A stretch of DNA of 64,000 nucleotides, from positions 3,968,001-4,032,000 of the forward strand of contig JAHBZM010000001.1 in assembly GCA_019635435.1 (NCBI GenBank), in the 5' to 3' direction. The notes under the pieces were generated by a model. That model had not been told where the DNA came from, searched no databases, and saw only the letters and a list, made by a program, of their open reading frames with translations. This DNA is from Ramlibacter sp. (GTDB taxonomy: Bacteria; Pseudomonadota; Gammaproteobacteria; Burkholderiales; Burkholderiaceae_C). Positions within the stretch are counted from its first letter, which is position 1, and every line of letters begins with the position of its first letter. Of the stretch, positions 1-7,503 are shown one piece after another. Position numbers and translations under genes: made by a program.

Positions 1-104
1 AGGAGGGGCTCGGTCGGCCTGGGCATGAAAACGCTGTTTACGGGGGAATTTCGGCCATTTGCAGGGGTCCTGTCATTGCCGGAGGGGCGGCCTGGATCTG
101 ACTG

Positions 105-250
105 AACTCGGACGGTCGCGTCCGAGTTTGATGCAAGCGTCCGAGTTTGCGTAACTCATTGATTTCAATGAATTTAGTGCCAGAGGCCGCTTTTGGGGCC
201 AAATTTGAACTCGGACGCCATGTGCCCGAATTTTACGCAGAACTCGGACG
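105..250. repeat. Five copies of AACTCGGACG at the prophage 1 left end
   Basis: Exact decamers AACTCGGACG occur at 105-114, 208-217 and 241-250 on the plus strand and as CGTCCGAGTT at 119-128 and 138-147. The cluster lies between the proposed left terminus and the 3' end of the leftward early operon, where Mu-type phages carry their transposase end-binding sites. The same decamer occurs in the matching place of prophage 2. Transposase binding is an inference. Confidence 0.75.
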
Positions 251-260
251 CTCATGTTTG

Positions 261-290
261 AAAAAAAAGCCGTGTGGAAACGGGCTTTTG
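261..290 (-). terminator. Terminator of the prophage 1 early operon
   Basis: Read on the minus strand, an AGCC-C-GT / AC-GGCT stem with one bulged base is followed by eight T residues (the A run at 261-268). It lies about 70 bases beyond the stop of the Mor-like gene, the last gene of the leftward operon, and directly next to the last AACTCGGACG repeat. Confidence 0.7.
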
Positions 291-357
291 AGGTGCTTTT
301 ATGGGCCTAAAAGGTGGCCCGGTTCCGTCGAGAAATCACGAAGGTCGTCGCACCATT

Positions 358-807
358 CTAGTTGGCGCTGCGCCGTGGGCGGGCTTGAGCGAGCAGGCGC
401 CAGAGGTGCCTACGGGACACGTCAGCCGACCGGCGGACGCTATCAAAATCTTCACCTGCGTGAAGCCGTGCGATCAGGGCTTGATTGCGATGGTCTCGTA
501 GTGCTGTGGCGCACTTGGCAATGTAGAGCGGCGTGCCGGCGTAGCGATCGACCAATTTGCCGGCGTTGCCCTCGCCGATGGTTTCAACCAGCAGCGCCCA
601 AACACGAGAGGATCCGCCAACGTTCTCCGGGATCTTCAGCTCGTCACCGCCGCACCGTTTCACCAGGTCGATCGTCGCGTCGAGACCGATGATGCTGACC
701 AGTTCCTGGGCTGACGCCGGCAAGCCGTCCACGCCGTCCTGGTGCCGCAGCTCGACGGTCGGATCAAACAGGCTGAACTGGTCGGGTGAATGGTGCTGGC
801 GCTTCAT
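358..807 (-). CDS. mor: Mor-type transcription activator
   Basis: 149 aa, slightly longer than Mu Mor (129 aa). The family core is visible: a segment with IGLDATIDLVKRCGGDELKIP at about residues 38-60, matching the conserved IGL...LV..FGG..IYIP pattern, then a C-terminal helix-turn-helix (about 115-140, ending SRRHLWRLLAQ). In Mu, Mor dimers bind a dyad and recruit RNA polymerase to the middle promoter, which switches on late expression. Being last in the early operon (start overlaps the GemA stop by 4 bases) suits a delayed early-to-late switch. The GTGAC-N4-GTCAC dyads before two late gene blocks are candidate targets. Confidence 0.85.
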   Translation of the reverse strand: MKRQHHSPDQFSLFDPTVELRHQDGVDGLPASAQELVSIIGLDATIDLVKRCGGDELKIPENVGGSSRVWALLVETIGEGNAGKLVDRYAGTPLYIAKCATALRDHRNQALIARLHAGEDFDSVRRSADVSRRHLWRLLAQARPRRSAN

Positions 808-1244
808 TTTGTGGGCGCGCCTTTACGATTCTGTTCGTAGCTGAGCGCTGCGCTGATGGCGTGGAGCTGCTCGTGGTTGCACCACTCGTAAAAGTCGACC
901 TTGAACATGCGCTGGGCGATCCCGTCCGCGTAGCGGTCCTTGAGATTGCCCAGACTGATGAGTTGAGCGCGAATCTTCTTGATCTGCTTGAGCTTGTCGG
1001 CCGCAGGCACAGGCCGTTTGGACTTCGCTGGCTTGAAGCCCAGGCTTCTGAGGTGATCAATCACCTTGAGTCGACCGGCATGGTCCAGGCCAGCGGCAGA
1101 CGTGACGCGGCCTTGAGTCCAGAGCATCTGACGGTAGTCCTCATCGCCGCGAAAGATGCCGGCTTCGGTGAGCTGCTTTTTGGCGACATGGATCTGCGCG
1201 AGCTCGGTGTTGCGGTGATCTCGAGAAAGCTTGCTCACAGGCAT
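804..1244 (-). CDS. gemA: Mu gp16/GemA family protein (DUF1018)
   Basis: 146 aa with the family N-terminus (SKLSRDHRNTELAQIHVAKK), a central QGRVTSAAGLDHAGRLKVIDHL block and a C-terminal domain. Mu GemA is an early protein reported to modulate host gene expression and DNA topology; its biochemical activity is not settled. The ATG at 1244 is preferred over an in-frame GTG at 1274 because the family usually begins just before this conserved block and a G-rich ribosome site precedes the ATG. It overlaps both neighbours in the early operon and sits just before mor, as in Mu. Confidence 0.85.
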   Translation of the reverse strand: MPVSKLSRDHRNTELAQIHVAKKQLTEAGIFRGDEDYRQMLWTQGRVTSAAGLDHAGRLKVIDHLRSLGFKPAKSKRPVPAADKLKQIKKIRAQLISLGNLKDRYADGIAQRMFKVDFYEWCNHEQLHAISAALSYEQNRKGAPTK

Positions 1245-1762
1245 CCCCCCAGATGAAACACTGAAGCAATGCACCGTGCAGGCGCCTGGCCAGGTCTGGC
1301 CACTGAACGGATGATGTTGCGGTCATCGGCCTGGTGCCAGCACAGGTCGGCCTCGGTCAGCGCCGGCTCCACGCGGTTGGCACGGACCCACGCCCTGAAC
1401 TCCCGCCTCTTGGCCGCGGACCGCCGCTGAGCCTCTTGCCGCTCAACCTTGCCGGCCAGAAACTGGGCGCTATGGTGCCGTTCATTGCGACCGCTCAGAT
1501 CTCCGGCAATCTTTCCCGCCTCGATGTCGAGCAGGTGCGTGATTCCGTCTGGCGTGATCGAGTGGCGGTAGCTACGTACCGCGCCCGAGCGCGCCGAGAA
1601 GCCGTCCTCGCGCAGCAGCTTGAGCTGAAGCCACACCAGCTGGTCGGCCCGCCTTGGCGCCAGACCGAGCGCCCTGCCGAGGTCGGCCATGCTCATCGAC
1701 TCGGGCTGCGCAGCGCGCAGTTGCTTGAGGATGCGAACGCGCAAGAATTCGGGTTGGTTCAT
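1235..1762 (-). CDS. Hypothetical phage protein with probable N-terminal winged helix
   Basis: 175 aa. Residues about 8-60 (RILKQLRAAQPESMSMADLG and following) look like a winged-helix domain with a GRALGLAPRRADQLVWLQLK recognition segment, and the rest is basic and Arg-rich. A GGAG ribosome site lies about 8 bases before the ATG. It overlaps the HNH gene upstream by 4 bases and GemA downstream by 10, so it belongs to the early operon. A DNA-binding role is plausible, but I do not recognise a named family. Confidence 0.7.
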   Translation of the reverse strand: MNQPEFLRVRILKQLRAAQPESMSMADLGRALGLAPRRADQLVWLQLKLLREDGFSARSGAVRSYRHSITPDGITHLLDIEAGKIAGDLSGRNERHHSAQFLAGKVERQEAQRRSAAKRREFRAWVRANRVEPALTEADLCWHQADDRNIIRSVARPGQAPARCIASVFHLGGCL

Positions 1763-2148
1763 AGCGGAAGCTCCAAAGTCTGGGCCCGGGCTTTACGAGC
1801 CATGTAGGCCGTTTGAAGGTGGTGTTCCTGGTCGTAGGCCAGATGGCAGCGCTGGCACCAGTGGCGCAGATTCGTGAGGTCGCAGTGCTCTGGCACGTGG
1901 TCAAGGTGCGCCGTCGTCAAGACGATGCGAACGACCTTGTCGCCATCAGCCAGCTGCCATGCCTCGGCCAGAGAGCCGTCATTGGTCAGTTCGCCGGTCG
2001 TTTTGTTGAGCAGCCACCCGTTGGGCCGCCGGCAATCCGGGAAGGCCGGCGAGCCTTCGCAGCGGTCGCCTGATCGCTCCCGCACCTGGTCAACGATCTC
2101 CGGCCAGTTGGCCGGGTAGCGATGGCGGTTTTCAGGCTTGATGGGCAT
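1759..2148 (-). CDS. HNH nuclease-like protein
   Basis: 129 aa. It begins with the phage-typical MPIKPENRHRYPANWPEI and has paired Cys ligands (RCEG...DC) at about 30-39. The HNH core lies at about 80-110: TAHLDHVPEHCDLTNLRHWC, QRCHLAYDQEHH. Such cytoplasmic HNH proteins are common in the accessory part of phage early operons; the target is unknown. Unlike the HNH protein at 13916, it has no signal peptide. Its start is 2 bases from the next gene upstream and its end overlaps the gene downstream. Confidence 0.8.
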   Translation of the reverse strand: MPIKPENRHRYPANWPEIVDQVRERSGDRCEGSPAFPDCRRPNGWLLNKTTGELTNDGSLAEAWQLADGDKVVRIVLTTAHLDHVPEHCDLTNLRHWCQRCHLAYDQEHHLQTAYMARKARAQTLELPL

Positions 2149-2150
2149 GG

Positions 2151-2360
2151 TCAGGCCAGCTTTCTCTGACGCAGATCGCCGAGCGCCCTATTGACGGTGC
2201 GGCGGCGGGAGAAGATCGCGCGTGCCAGGTCGCGCTGGGTCTTGGTCGCCCAGGCCAGCGGCTCTACATTGCCGCCAACGTGATGCCACTCGGCGGGGCG
2301 CTTGCCCTCGCCGTACTGAAAGCTGTAACCCGCAGGCAGGTCCTTGATGCGCGTCTTCAT
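2151..2360 (-). CDS. Small hypothetical phage protein
   Basis: 69 aa, basic (MKTRIKDLPAGYSFQYGEGK...), with a C-terminal AIFSRRRTVNRALGDLRQR helix. It is packed within a few bases of both neighbours in the leftward early operon, which is the main reason to call it a gene. I recognise no domain. A short DNA- or RNA-binding role is possible from the charge, but nothing shows it. Confidence 0.6.
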   Translation of the reverse strand: MKTRIKDLPAGYSFQYGEGKRPAEWHHVGGNVEPLAWATKTQRDLARAIFSRRRTVNRALGDLRQRKLA

Positions 2361-2361
2361 T

Positions 2362-2715
2362 TCAGGCCCTCCGAAACTTGGGCGACGCAGGGTCTGTTTG
2401 GCGTACCCACATCGCGTTGTCGGTGTGCGAGATCAGCAGACCGCGCGCAGCCAGGTACGTCACAGCGTTGGATACCTGCTGGAACAGGTCATCCTCGCCC
2501 CTCAGCTCGATGCGCAGCTGCGCCGGGCTGACTTCGTACCAGACGAAGCCATTGACCTCGTCGGTGTATCCGCGGCACTCGCCGATGATCAACTCCCAGG
2601 CTGCGTCGTCAGCGATGGCGATTGCGCCGCCGGGCATTGCCAGAGCCGCAATAAAGCTGTGCATCTGCTCAAGGTTGGGGCGGGCCAGCAGCTGCTGGAT
2701 GCGGTCGTTGGTCAC
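2362..2715 (-). CDS. Conserved early phage protein, homologue present in prophage 2
   Basis: 117 aa. The gene at 44061-44447 is clearly homologous: both start MTND(R/H)IQ, share a GGAI(A/S)IAD(D/E)A(A/S)WELI block, a WYEV.P..LR..L.GED segment, and end with VRQ.DPASP. The N-terminal half resembles a short helical repeat around AMPGGAIAIADDAAWELIIG. The function is unknown. Both copies lie in the distal, post-terminator half of their early operon. Confidence 0.75.
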   Translation of the reverse strand: MTNDRIQQLLARPNLEQMHSFIAALAMPGGAIAIADDAAWELIIGECRGYTDEVNGFVWYEVSPAQLRIELRGEDDLFQQVSNAVTYLAARGLLISHTDNAMWVRQTDPASPKFRRA

Positions 2716-2915
2716 TTCTTCCCCCGTGACTTTTTCAAGCTCGCTGCCAGCCCGCTCATGGCTTGCTGAGCGCGCTCGAGGGCCTTGCCAAGATCCTCCA
2801 TCGCGGCGCGCGGCGACCGAGCCGGGTCACAGTCCCAGTGGTCCTTTGTGGCGCCGTTGTAGGCCTGACCCGGCAGCACGGGCTTCTTGCAGACGCTGCA
2901 GATGTTTCGTCTCAT
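2712..2915 (-). CDS. Small Cys-motif phage protein
   Basis: 67 aa. A CSVCKKPVLPGQAY segment (CxxC at residues 6-9) and a later HWDCD suggest a small zinc-binding knuckle, followed by a helical tail ending in a Lys/Arg-rich LKKSRGKK. It overlaps the stop of the upstream gene by 4 bases and the start of the downstream gene by 4, as in an operon. No specific function can be given. Confidence 0.65.
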   Translation of the reverse strand: MRRNICSVCKKPVLPGQAYNGATKDHWDCDPARSPRAAMEDLGKALERAQQAMSGLAASLKKSRGKK

Positions 2916-3346
2916 GCGCCCTCACACTCGCCGGCACCAGGCGAATCACTGCGGCCTTGCGGATCACGCTGGACGTAGTCCAGGTCTTGATACCCGCTCA
3001 CGCTGTAGCCGATGAGCTGGGCGAATTGACGGCGGTCTTCGTCGCTGAACGAAAGCTTGGCCAGGTCGTTCATGTCAATGCTGCTATGTGCGCGAAGGTG
3101 CCTCACGATGGCGTTCGACTTGAAGCGCAACACACCGTTGATGAGGACGGTTGGCTGCGTCGGGTGGGCCTTTGCGGCGACGGCGAATGCAGCGGCCAGC
3201 TCATGGGCCGCAAGGGCGTCCTCGGCCCACATGCGCGCCTGCTGCCGTGTCAACACGACTGTGTCGTTGGGGCTGTGCGTGCCGGTCACATCGTCGAGCC
3301 ACTGGCGCAGCAGCTCAGGGCGGGTCTGGAGCTTCGGGGCGTTCAT
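2912..3346 (-). CDS. Conserved phage protein, stand-alone form of a domain fused in prophage 2
   Basis: 144 aa from the ATG at 3346, chosen because homology with prophage 2 begins at MNAPKLQTRPELLRQWLDDV. The whole protein matches the C-terminal two thirds of the prophage 2 gene at 45384-46076 (for example NDTVVL.RQQARMWAEDA.AAHELAA and FSDEDRRQFAQLIG.SVSGYQ). In prophage 2 this domain is joined to an N-terminal domain that is a separate gene here (4517-5056). Function unknown; the near identity of the tails points to recent exchange between related phages. Confidence 0.8.
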   Translation of the reverse strand: MNAPKLQTRPELLRQWLDDVTGTHSPNDTVVLTRQQARMWAEDALAAHELAAAFAVAAKAHPTQPTVLINGVLRFKSNAIVRHLRAHSSIDMNDLAKLSFSDEDRRQFAQLIGYSVSGYQDLDYVQRDPQGRSDSPGAGECEGA

Positions 3347-4125
3347 GCGGCCTCCAGCGCTGCACCAATTAGGTCGAGATAAGCGATCAGTTCGCGTGCC
3401 TGCTCGCGGGTCAGAGTGACGGTTTCGACATCCGTGCTGATCGAAAAGGTGCCGTCGTTGAACAGGCCGCACCGCAAAGACGTTCCAGCGCGTGGCATGA
3501 CCGCAGCAGCGCCTCGAGCCGGGGAAGTCGGCACCTGGACCGCGGCCGAGGCTTTCGCGGCCTTCGCGCCCCCGCTTTTGGCCCGCTCAACGCCCTTCTT
3601 GCCGAGCCAGTGTTTGAAGCCGCTCTCACGCCCGGCCACCTTTTCTAGGCCGTACAGCCGGCGTCCTTCTTCGGTCTGGACTAGGGCGTTGAACTCCTCC
3701 GCTGCCTTGGGCGTAAGCCCATAGAGCGTCTGATCGTCCCGTTTGATGCGCACGATGCGCTCCAGCTTCACGCCGTGCACCGCCAGATCACCAGCCTGCT
3801 TGTTCGTGGCGCCCAGCCCTTCGGCCAACTGAGCGGCGGTGAGCGGCCCACATGCCGCCAATACGGCGACAGCGCGCGCCGCCATGCTCCCCGCGCGCGT
3901 CCTGCGCTTGGTGTGCACGGCTTTTGAGGCCTTGATCGGCTTCCGGTTGACGCGCTTTGCGGCCGGCGGGCCGCCTGCGCCAGCGGCGGCTGCAGCGCCG
4001 AGCGCGAAAGGGTTGCCCGACGTGAGGTTGCCCTGCGGGCGCGCGGCTGTGGCGGCACTCACCACGCGATGTTGGAACGTGCCAGGGTGGCCGTCGCCGT
4101 TGGTGCTGTCCAGATCGCTATTCAT
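3343..4125 (-). CDS. Probable DNA-binding regulator with winged-helix domain
   Basis: 260 aa. After a low-complexity Ala/Arg-rich leader (about 1-80), residues 82-150 form a winged-helix-like domain: AVLAACGPLTAAQLAEGL, GATNKQAGDLAVHGVKLERI, then a YGLTPKAAEEFN wing. The C-terminal 50 residues (RCGLFNDGTFSISTDVETVT, LTREQARELIAYL) are a module seen at the end of many phage early proteins. A role in DNA binding is inferred from the fold only. It overlaps both neighbours by 4 bases. Confidence 0.7.
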   Translation of the reverse strand: MNSDLDSTNGDGHPGTFQHRVVSAATAARPQGNLTSGNPFALGAAAAAGAGGPPAAKRVNRKPIKASKAVHTKRRTRAGSMAARAVAVLAACGPLTAAQLAEGLGATNKQAGDLAVHGVKLERIVRIKRDDQTLYGLTPKAAEEFNALVQTEEGRRLYGLEKVAGRESGFKHWLGKKGVERAKSGGAKAAKASAAVQVPTSPARGAAAVMPRAGTSLRCGLFNDGTFSISTDVETVTLTREQARELIAYLDLIGAALEAA

Positions 4126-4520
4126 ACGGCCTCCAGCGTCACACCCTCATAGCTCGGCGCGTCCACATACGCCGAGACGATACGGATTCCCAGGCTTTCG
4201 TATGTGGGCCAGCCCTCGGCTTCCTGTTGCAGCGTGTCTTTGACCAGGGCCTCCGCCTGCCTGGTATCGCCTTCCGAGAAATCAGCGCCGCCATCAGCGG
4301 TCGCGCAGAAAAGGGCGCACGCGGCGAACAAGCGGGCCACGGCGGCCAGAAGGTCACCGGCTTGATCCTCCAGGCGCCGCTTTGCGGCAACAGGCCCGTA
4401 GAAGTTATTGATCTCGGCGGCGATCTCCAGCGTCAGTACTGCCGGGTCGATCTCCAGCACGATCTCGTTGTCGTCTCCATAGCGCGCGCGGAAGCGGCGT
4501 GGTGCATTGACGTCGTTCAC
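4122..4520 (-). CDS. DUF2528 family phage protein
   Basis: 132 aa. The order of conserved features fits DUF2528: an EIVLEIDPAVLTLEIAAEIN N-terminus, the GGADFSEGD turn in the middle, and the closing LGIRIVSAYVDAP...VTLEAV. The family is found in transposable phages with no known function. ATGA overlaps join it to both neighbours, so it is translated with the distal early operon. Confidence 0.75.
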   Translation of the reverse strand: MNDVNAPRRFRARYGDDNEIVLEIDPAVLTLEIAAEINNFYGPVAAKRRLEDQAGDLLAAVARLFAACALFCATADGGADFSEGDTRQAEALVKDTLQQEAEGWPTYESLGIRIVSAYVDAPSYEGVTLEAV

Positions 4521-5056
4521 AGCACGTCCCTTTCACGGCCATACACAACGCCGTGCTGCTTCGCCTGGCCCTGGCCGTTGCGAATCGCGCACCAGTTGAC
4601 CCAGAGGATCAGCGCGGTCATGCCGTCTTTCTGGCCTTTGGCCTCGGGCACGCCCGGCGCGATCAGCTTGCCCTTGGAAGCGCCCTGGCCGTGACGCGCG
4701 AGCACGCTCAGGCTTTCCTCGAGCGCGCGGCGCGGCCCCGACGCGAAGGCCACCGGCCCGCTGCCGTCTGGCTTATCGACGGGCATCGTGTCGTGGATCT
4801 CGATCAGCCCTGTTGCATAGCACCAGGCATAGGCCTTCGGGTCGGCGTTGACGCGCCAGACTGCCGGCTTGAAAGCGGCGCTCGCCTCCACGAGCTGCAC
4901 GCCCGTGTAGGCTGGTCCGAAGTACTTCTGGCCGAACCGCTCGGCGGCTTGTTTCTCCCCTGCAGTGCAAGAGGCCTTCACGCCGTTGATCGCGGCGGTC
5001 TGATAGGTGCCGGTGCGCTGCATCACAGCGACATCGACGGTGGTGGGGTCGGGCAT
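4517..5056 (-). CDS. Conserved phage protein, first gene after the internal terminator
   Basis: 179 aa from the ATG at 5056, chosen because a GGAG lies 6 bases upstream; GTG 5068 and ATG 5062 are alternatives. The segment TYQTAAINGVKASCTAGEKQ, then AAERFGQKYFG, matches the N-terminal domain of the prophage 2 fusion gene 45384-46076 (TYETSALRKQRASCTAGEQQ). The rest (SGPVAFASGPRRALEESLSV...) has no match here. It starts only about 20 bases beyond a strong terminator, so its expression needs read-through or a promoter I cannot see. Confidence 0.75.
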   Translation of the reverse strand: MPDPTTVDVAVMQRTGTYQTAAINGVKASCTAGEKQAAERFGQKYFGPAYTGVQLVEASAAFKPAVWRVNADPKAYAWCYATGLIEIHDTMPVDKPDGSGPVAFASGPRRALEESLSVLARHGQGASKGKLIAPGVPEAKGQKDGMTALILWVNWCAIRNGQGQAKQHGVVYGRERDVL

Positions 5057-5077
5057 GGACATCTCCACGGTGGAATT

Positions 5078-5116
5078 AAAAAAAGTACCCAGCCAGGCCG
5101 AAGCCCGGCCGGGTAC
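5078..5116 (-). terminator. Strong terminator inside the prophage 1 early operon
   Basis: On the minus strand, GTACCCGGCCGGGC-TTCG-GCCTGGCTGGGTAC forms a long stem with a stable TTCG loop followed by seven T residues. It separates the transposition-proximal genes from the distal early genes. Prophage 2 has a TTCG-loop terminator in the same gene position (47899-47926). Confidence 0.85.
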
Positions 5117-5173
5117 GAGTGATCAAGCGGCCTCTGGTCGGAGCTGCCTGATTAGGAGGAAACTTAGACATCG

Positions 5174-5422
5174 TTAGACATCGGTCGGGCCGATCTGAAT
5201 GAGGTTCTCTGGGATCGGTTCATTACCGGTCGTGGTGTCAGTGGCTCCCGAGGCCTCGGGTGCAAACTCCTTGCAGCCGGCACCGGCTTGAACCCAGAAG
5301 CCGCCTATCTGGCAACGCAGACCATCGTGCTGTTTGACGTGATGCGCGCAGCCGACGCACAGCCCGGGTGTTCCGCCAAAGCGGTAGCCCATCGAGTACT
5401 TCATGGACGCGATGGAGCCCAT
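5174..5422 (-). CDS. Cys-rich phage protein ending in IGPTDV
   Basis: 82 aa from the ATG at 5422, which overlaps the upstream stop as TAATG; an in-frame GTG at 5437 is possible. It has a four-Cys pattern (CVGCAHHVKQHDGLRC, then GAGCKEF), likely binding zinc. The last residues IQIGPTDV recur as VQIGPTDI at the end of an otherwise different Cys-rich protein in prophage 2 (47952-48116). In both prophages this gene is the last before an internal terminator. Confidence 0.75.
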   Translation of the reverse strand: MGSIASMKYSMGYRFGGTPGLCVGCAHHVKQHDGLRCQIGGFWVQAGAGCKEFAPEASGATDTTTGNEPIPENLIQIGPTDV

Positions 5423-5703
5423 TACTGCACCAGGCACTGCCAGCTGAGAGCCGGCGTTTCTTCTTCGTCAGAAAGCTCGCCGGCCATCCAGTCACGTGCT
5501 GAGAGCGCGCCGTCCAGCACGTAGCCCTCATACAGCTCTTCGCATCCCTCGACGGTGCGGATCGGCTCGGAAAGCACCTTGATCTGCGCCTGGATGCACG
5601 CGCGGTTGTCGTCGCCGAAGAAGCTGCGGGGCCGGACCTTGTCTACGAGTCGGCGCAGCTCTTCAATCTCGGCCTGGACTTGCTCGGGGGTCGGCGCGCT
5701 CAT
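5422..5703 (-). CDS. Hypothetical early phage protein
   Basis: 93 aa, acidic. It begins with a coiled-coil-like helix (PTPEQVQAEIEELRRLVDKV) followed by a CEELYEGYVLDGALSARDWM segment and an acidic LSDEEETP tail. It overlaps its upstream neighbour by 4 bases (ATGA) and runs into the start of the next gene. No family recognised; the operon position is the support. Confidence 0.65.
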   Translation of the reverse strand: MSAPTPEQVQAEIEELRRLVDKVRPRSFFGDDNRACIQAQIKVLSEPIRTVEGCEELYEGYVLDGALSARDWMAGELSDEEETPALSWQCLVQ

Positions 5704-6218
5704 GCTGCCTCCTCGCTGGCGCCCTTGAGCAGCGCCGTGACCAGCTTGTCGACCTCGCTGTCGACGGGCTTGACAATGACCTGATCGCCGGCCTCGACGA
5801 CGCTGCAGCCCAGGCGTTTCAGGTCGGCCACGGACAAGCCCGCCAGCGCCGCTTTGTTCGGCGCCTCCGTGGTGTTGATGAGCAGCTCCGCCTGTTCCGG
5901 CATCACGCGCTTGATGCGCGCCACCACGGCCGCCCCGTCGTCAAAGCTGATAGAGCCCTTTCCCTTGGCGTAACCGACTTTGACACCGGCCACGGTGTGG
6001 GTGCGCGGTTTCTCGAAGAGGTCGGGGTTCTGCTCGACCAACGCGCGCAGCTGGGCCTCCGCATCGGCAGCGCGGGCCACGGCGCGGCGAATGTCCGGCA
6101 GATGATCCTTGCGCAGCGCGGCAATCGCGTCTTCAAGAGCGTTGACCTTGTCGGCCAGGAGCGAGCGCAAGGAGGCGTAGACCTCCGCGCGCTTGGTGAT
6201 TGCTTCAATGGTAGTCAT
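5700..6218 (-). CDS. gam: Gam-like host-nuclease inhibitor (Mu Gam type)
   Basis: 172 aa, close to Mu Gam (174 aa), with the same layout: a long N-terminal helix pair (about 5-65), then GVKVGYAKGKGSISFDD, an RIKRVMPEQAELLINTTEAP strand-helix region and a final GDQVIVKP strand. Mu Gam is a Ku-like dimer that binds double-stranded DNA ends and protects them from host exonucleases. An AAAGG ribosome site lies 5 bases before the ATG. Assignment rests on length, layout and operon place downstream of MuB, not on strong motif identity. Confidence 0.65.
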   Translation of the reverse strand: MTTIEAITKRAEVYASLRSLLADKVNALEDAIAALRKDHLPDIRRAVARAADAEAQLRALVEQNPDLFEKPRTHTVAGVKVGYAKGKGSISFDDGAAVVARIKRVMPEQAELLINTTEAPNKAALAGLSVADLKRLGCSVVEAGDQVIVKPVDSEVDKLVTALLKGASEEAA

Positions 6219-6230
6219 GAGAACCTTTCA

Positions 6231-6575
6231 TCAGGTCGGGAGATGGAGCTGCCCGCGCAGGTCGGGCAGGGAAACGCGCTTCATGGCCGCGACCTGCTGC
6301 AGGCCGGTCATTGAGCGCGCGTAGAGGAAATTGCAGGTCGCCTGCAGCTCGGCGGCGTCAGACGCCATGAAGTAGCCCGTGGCCGGGTGCCCGCACACGT
6401 GCTCACCCTGCATCCGCAGCTCGGTGACCACCTCGCGCACCTTGCGCTCCATGTGCTCGGTCGCCGCGATCTGGCCGGTGATGCGCTGCACCAGCTCGCG
6501 GACGTGAATGCCCTTTTCTTGGCCGATGTGGTGCTGCAATTCACTCAAGACAGCGGCGGCGGTGATCTGCATCAT
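6231..6575 (-). CDS. Winged-helix early phage protein
   Basis: 114 aa. It resembles the prophage 2 protein at 48745-49065 in layout: an N-terminal helical half with a conserved R.LV/LA.E helix, a GEHVCGHPATGYFMASDAAEL segment (prophage 2: GVAICGTPSTGYYIATTPDEL), and a closing LKGQL/LRGQL motif. The CG.P.TGY.(M/I)A block looks like a winged-helix beta-hairpin. It is probably a small regulator, with an unknown target. Confidence 0.75.
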   Translation of the reverse strand: MMQITAAAVLSELQHHIGQEKGIHVRELVQRITGQIAATEHMERKVREVVTELRMQGEHVCGHPATGYFMASDAAELQATCNFLYARSMTGLQQVAAMKRVSLPDLRGQLHLPT

Positions 6576-6589
6576 GGCGGGCGCCTCGG

Positions 6590-6877
6590 TTATTGAATCC
6601 GCCCGGCGGCCGGCAGGACCTGGGCGCGGTGCTCTTTTTCAGCCGAGGCGGCCGCGAGCATGTTGGTCATCAGCACCCCGCCGCCGACCGAGACAAGGTG
6701 TTCGGCCGCGCCGACCAAAGTGCCAGTGTTGACGGCATGGCGCATGTAGGCCGACAGAAGCGCCGACATACCCACCTTTGGGTGGTACTGCGCGGTCAGC
6801 TCCATGAGCTGGTCGGTCAGCATGCTGGCGGCTCGCAAATCTTCGGGCGTGTAGCCCTTGGGCGTGGTTCCGCTCAT
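6590..6877 (-). CDS. Hypothetical early phage protein
   Basis: 95 aa from the ATG at 6877, chosen for an AGGAG five bases upstream and a 4-base overlap with the previous gene. It looks fully helical (SALLSAYMRHAVNTGTLVGA, AEHLVSVGGGVLMTNML). Uncharacterised proteins of this size and pattern are common in transposable phage early operons. No function can be assigned. Confidence 0.7.
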   Translation of the reverse strand: MSGTTPKGYTPEDLRAASMLTDQLMELTAQYHPKVGMSALLSAYMRHAVNTGTLVGAAEHLVSVGGGVLMTNMLAAASAEKEHRAQVLPAAGRIQ

Positions 6878-7503
6878 GGTTGCTCCTGTGGTGGTTGATG
6901 GGGTTTGATGGCGGCCTTCATTTGGCGCACCAGGTAGCTGGTGCCAGGCGTGGCCGCGGGGGCCGGCGGCCTGGCCGCCACCGCGCGCTGTGTGGCCGCC
7001 AGATCCGGGCCCAGCTCGTCGAGCACGGCGCCGATATCCAGGCTGCCCGTGGTGCGCGCCGATGTGCTGCGCGCCCGGCGGTCGAGCTCGCGCTGGGCCT
7101 CGTCGGACCGCTCGACTTTCTCGGCCATGCCCTGCAACACCGCGTACAAGTACCCGTGGCCGGAAAGGGGCAGCGTCAGCTTGCCCTGGTCGCGCAAGCT
7201 GAACATGCCATCGATCGCCAGCGACCAGGCCGCAAGCGGGGCCGGCCAGTCCCGGCCATTGCGCGTGATCTGCTCGCGCTGCAGGTCTGGCAGCAGTTCC
7301 TCGATCAGCTTGGCCTTGCGCGCAATCGTCATGCGGTTTTTGGGCGGTGAAAAGAGCGCGATGTAGCCGACGACGCGAGCGCCCAATGGGATGCTGATGG
7401 CGGCAAGGCGGCCGAACGCATTTCGATCTTGCTCGTGGGCGAAGAGCTGCTCGATTGACAACTCCGCGCCACACGCCCAGCAGCAGAATTCCGGCTTGCT
7501 CAT
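6874..7503 (-). CDS. Hypothetical early phage protein with N-terminal zinc knuckle
   Basis: 209 aa. It begins MSKPEFCCWACGAELS, giving a CxxC pair, followed by a helical region (MTIARKAKLIEELLPDLQRE) with a WPAPLAAWSLAIDGM segment, and ends in a Pro/Ala-rich tail. The middle resembles a small helical DNA-binding region but I cannot place it in a family. ATGA overlaps on both sides show co-translation with neighbours. Confidence 0.65.
   Translation of the reverse strand: MSKPEFCCWACGAELSIEQLFAHEQDRNAFGRLAAISIPLGARVVGYIALFSPPKNRMTIARKAKLIEELLPDLQREQITRNGRDWPAPLAAWSLAIDGMFSLRDQGKLTLPLSGHGYLYAVLQGMAEKVERSDEAQRELDRRARSTSARTTGSLDIGAVLDELGPDLAATQRAVAARPPAPAATPGTSYLVRQMKAAIKPHQPPQEQP

Noticed and set aside
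1..34. Host gene to the left of prophage 1
   Set aside because: Only about 34 bases are visible, too few to identify anything.
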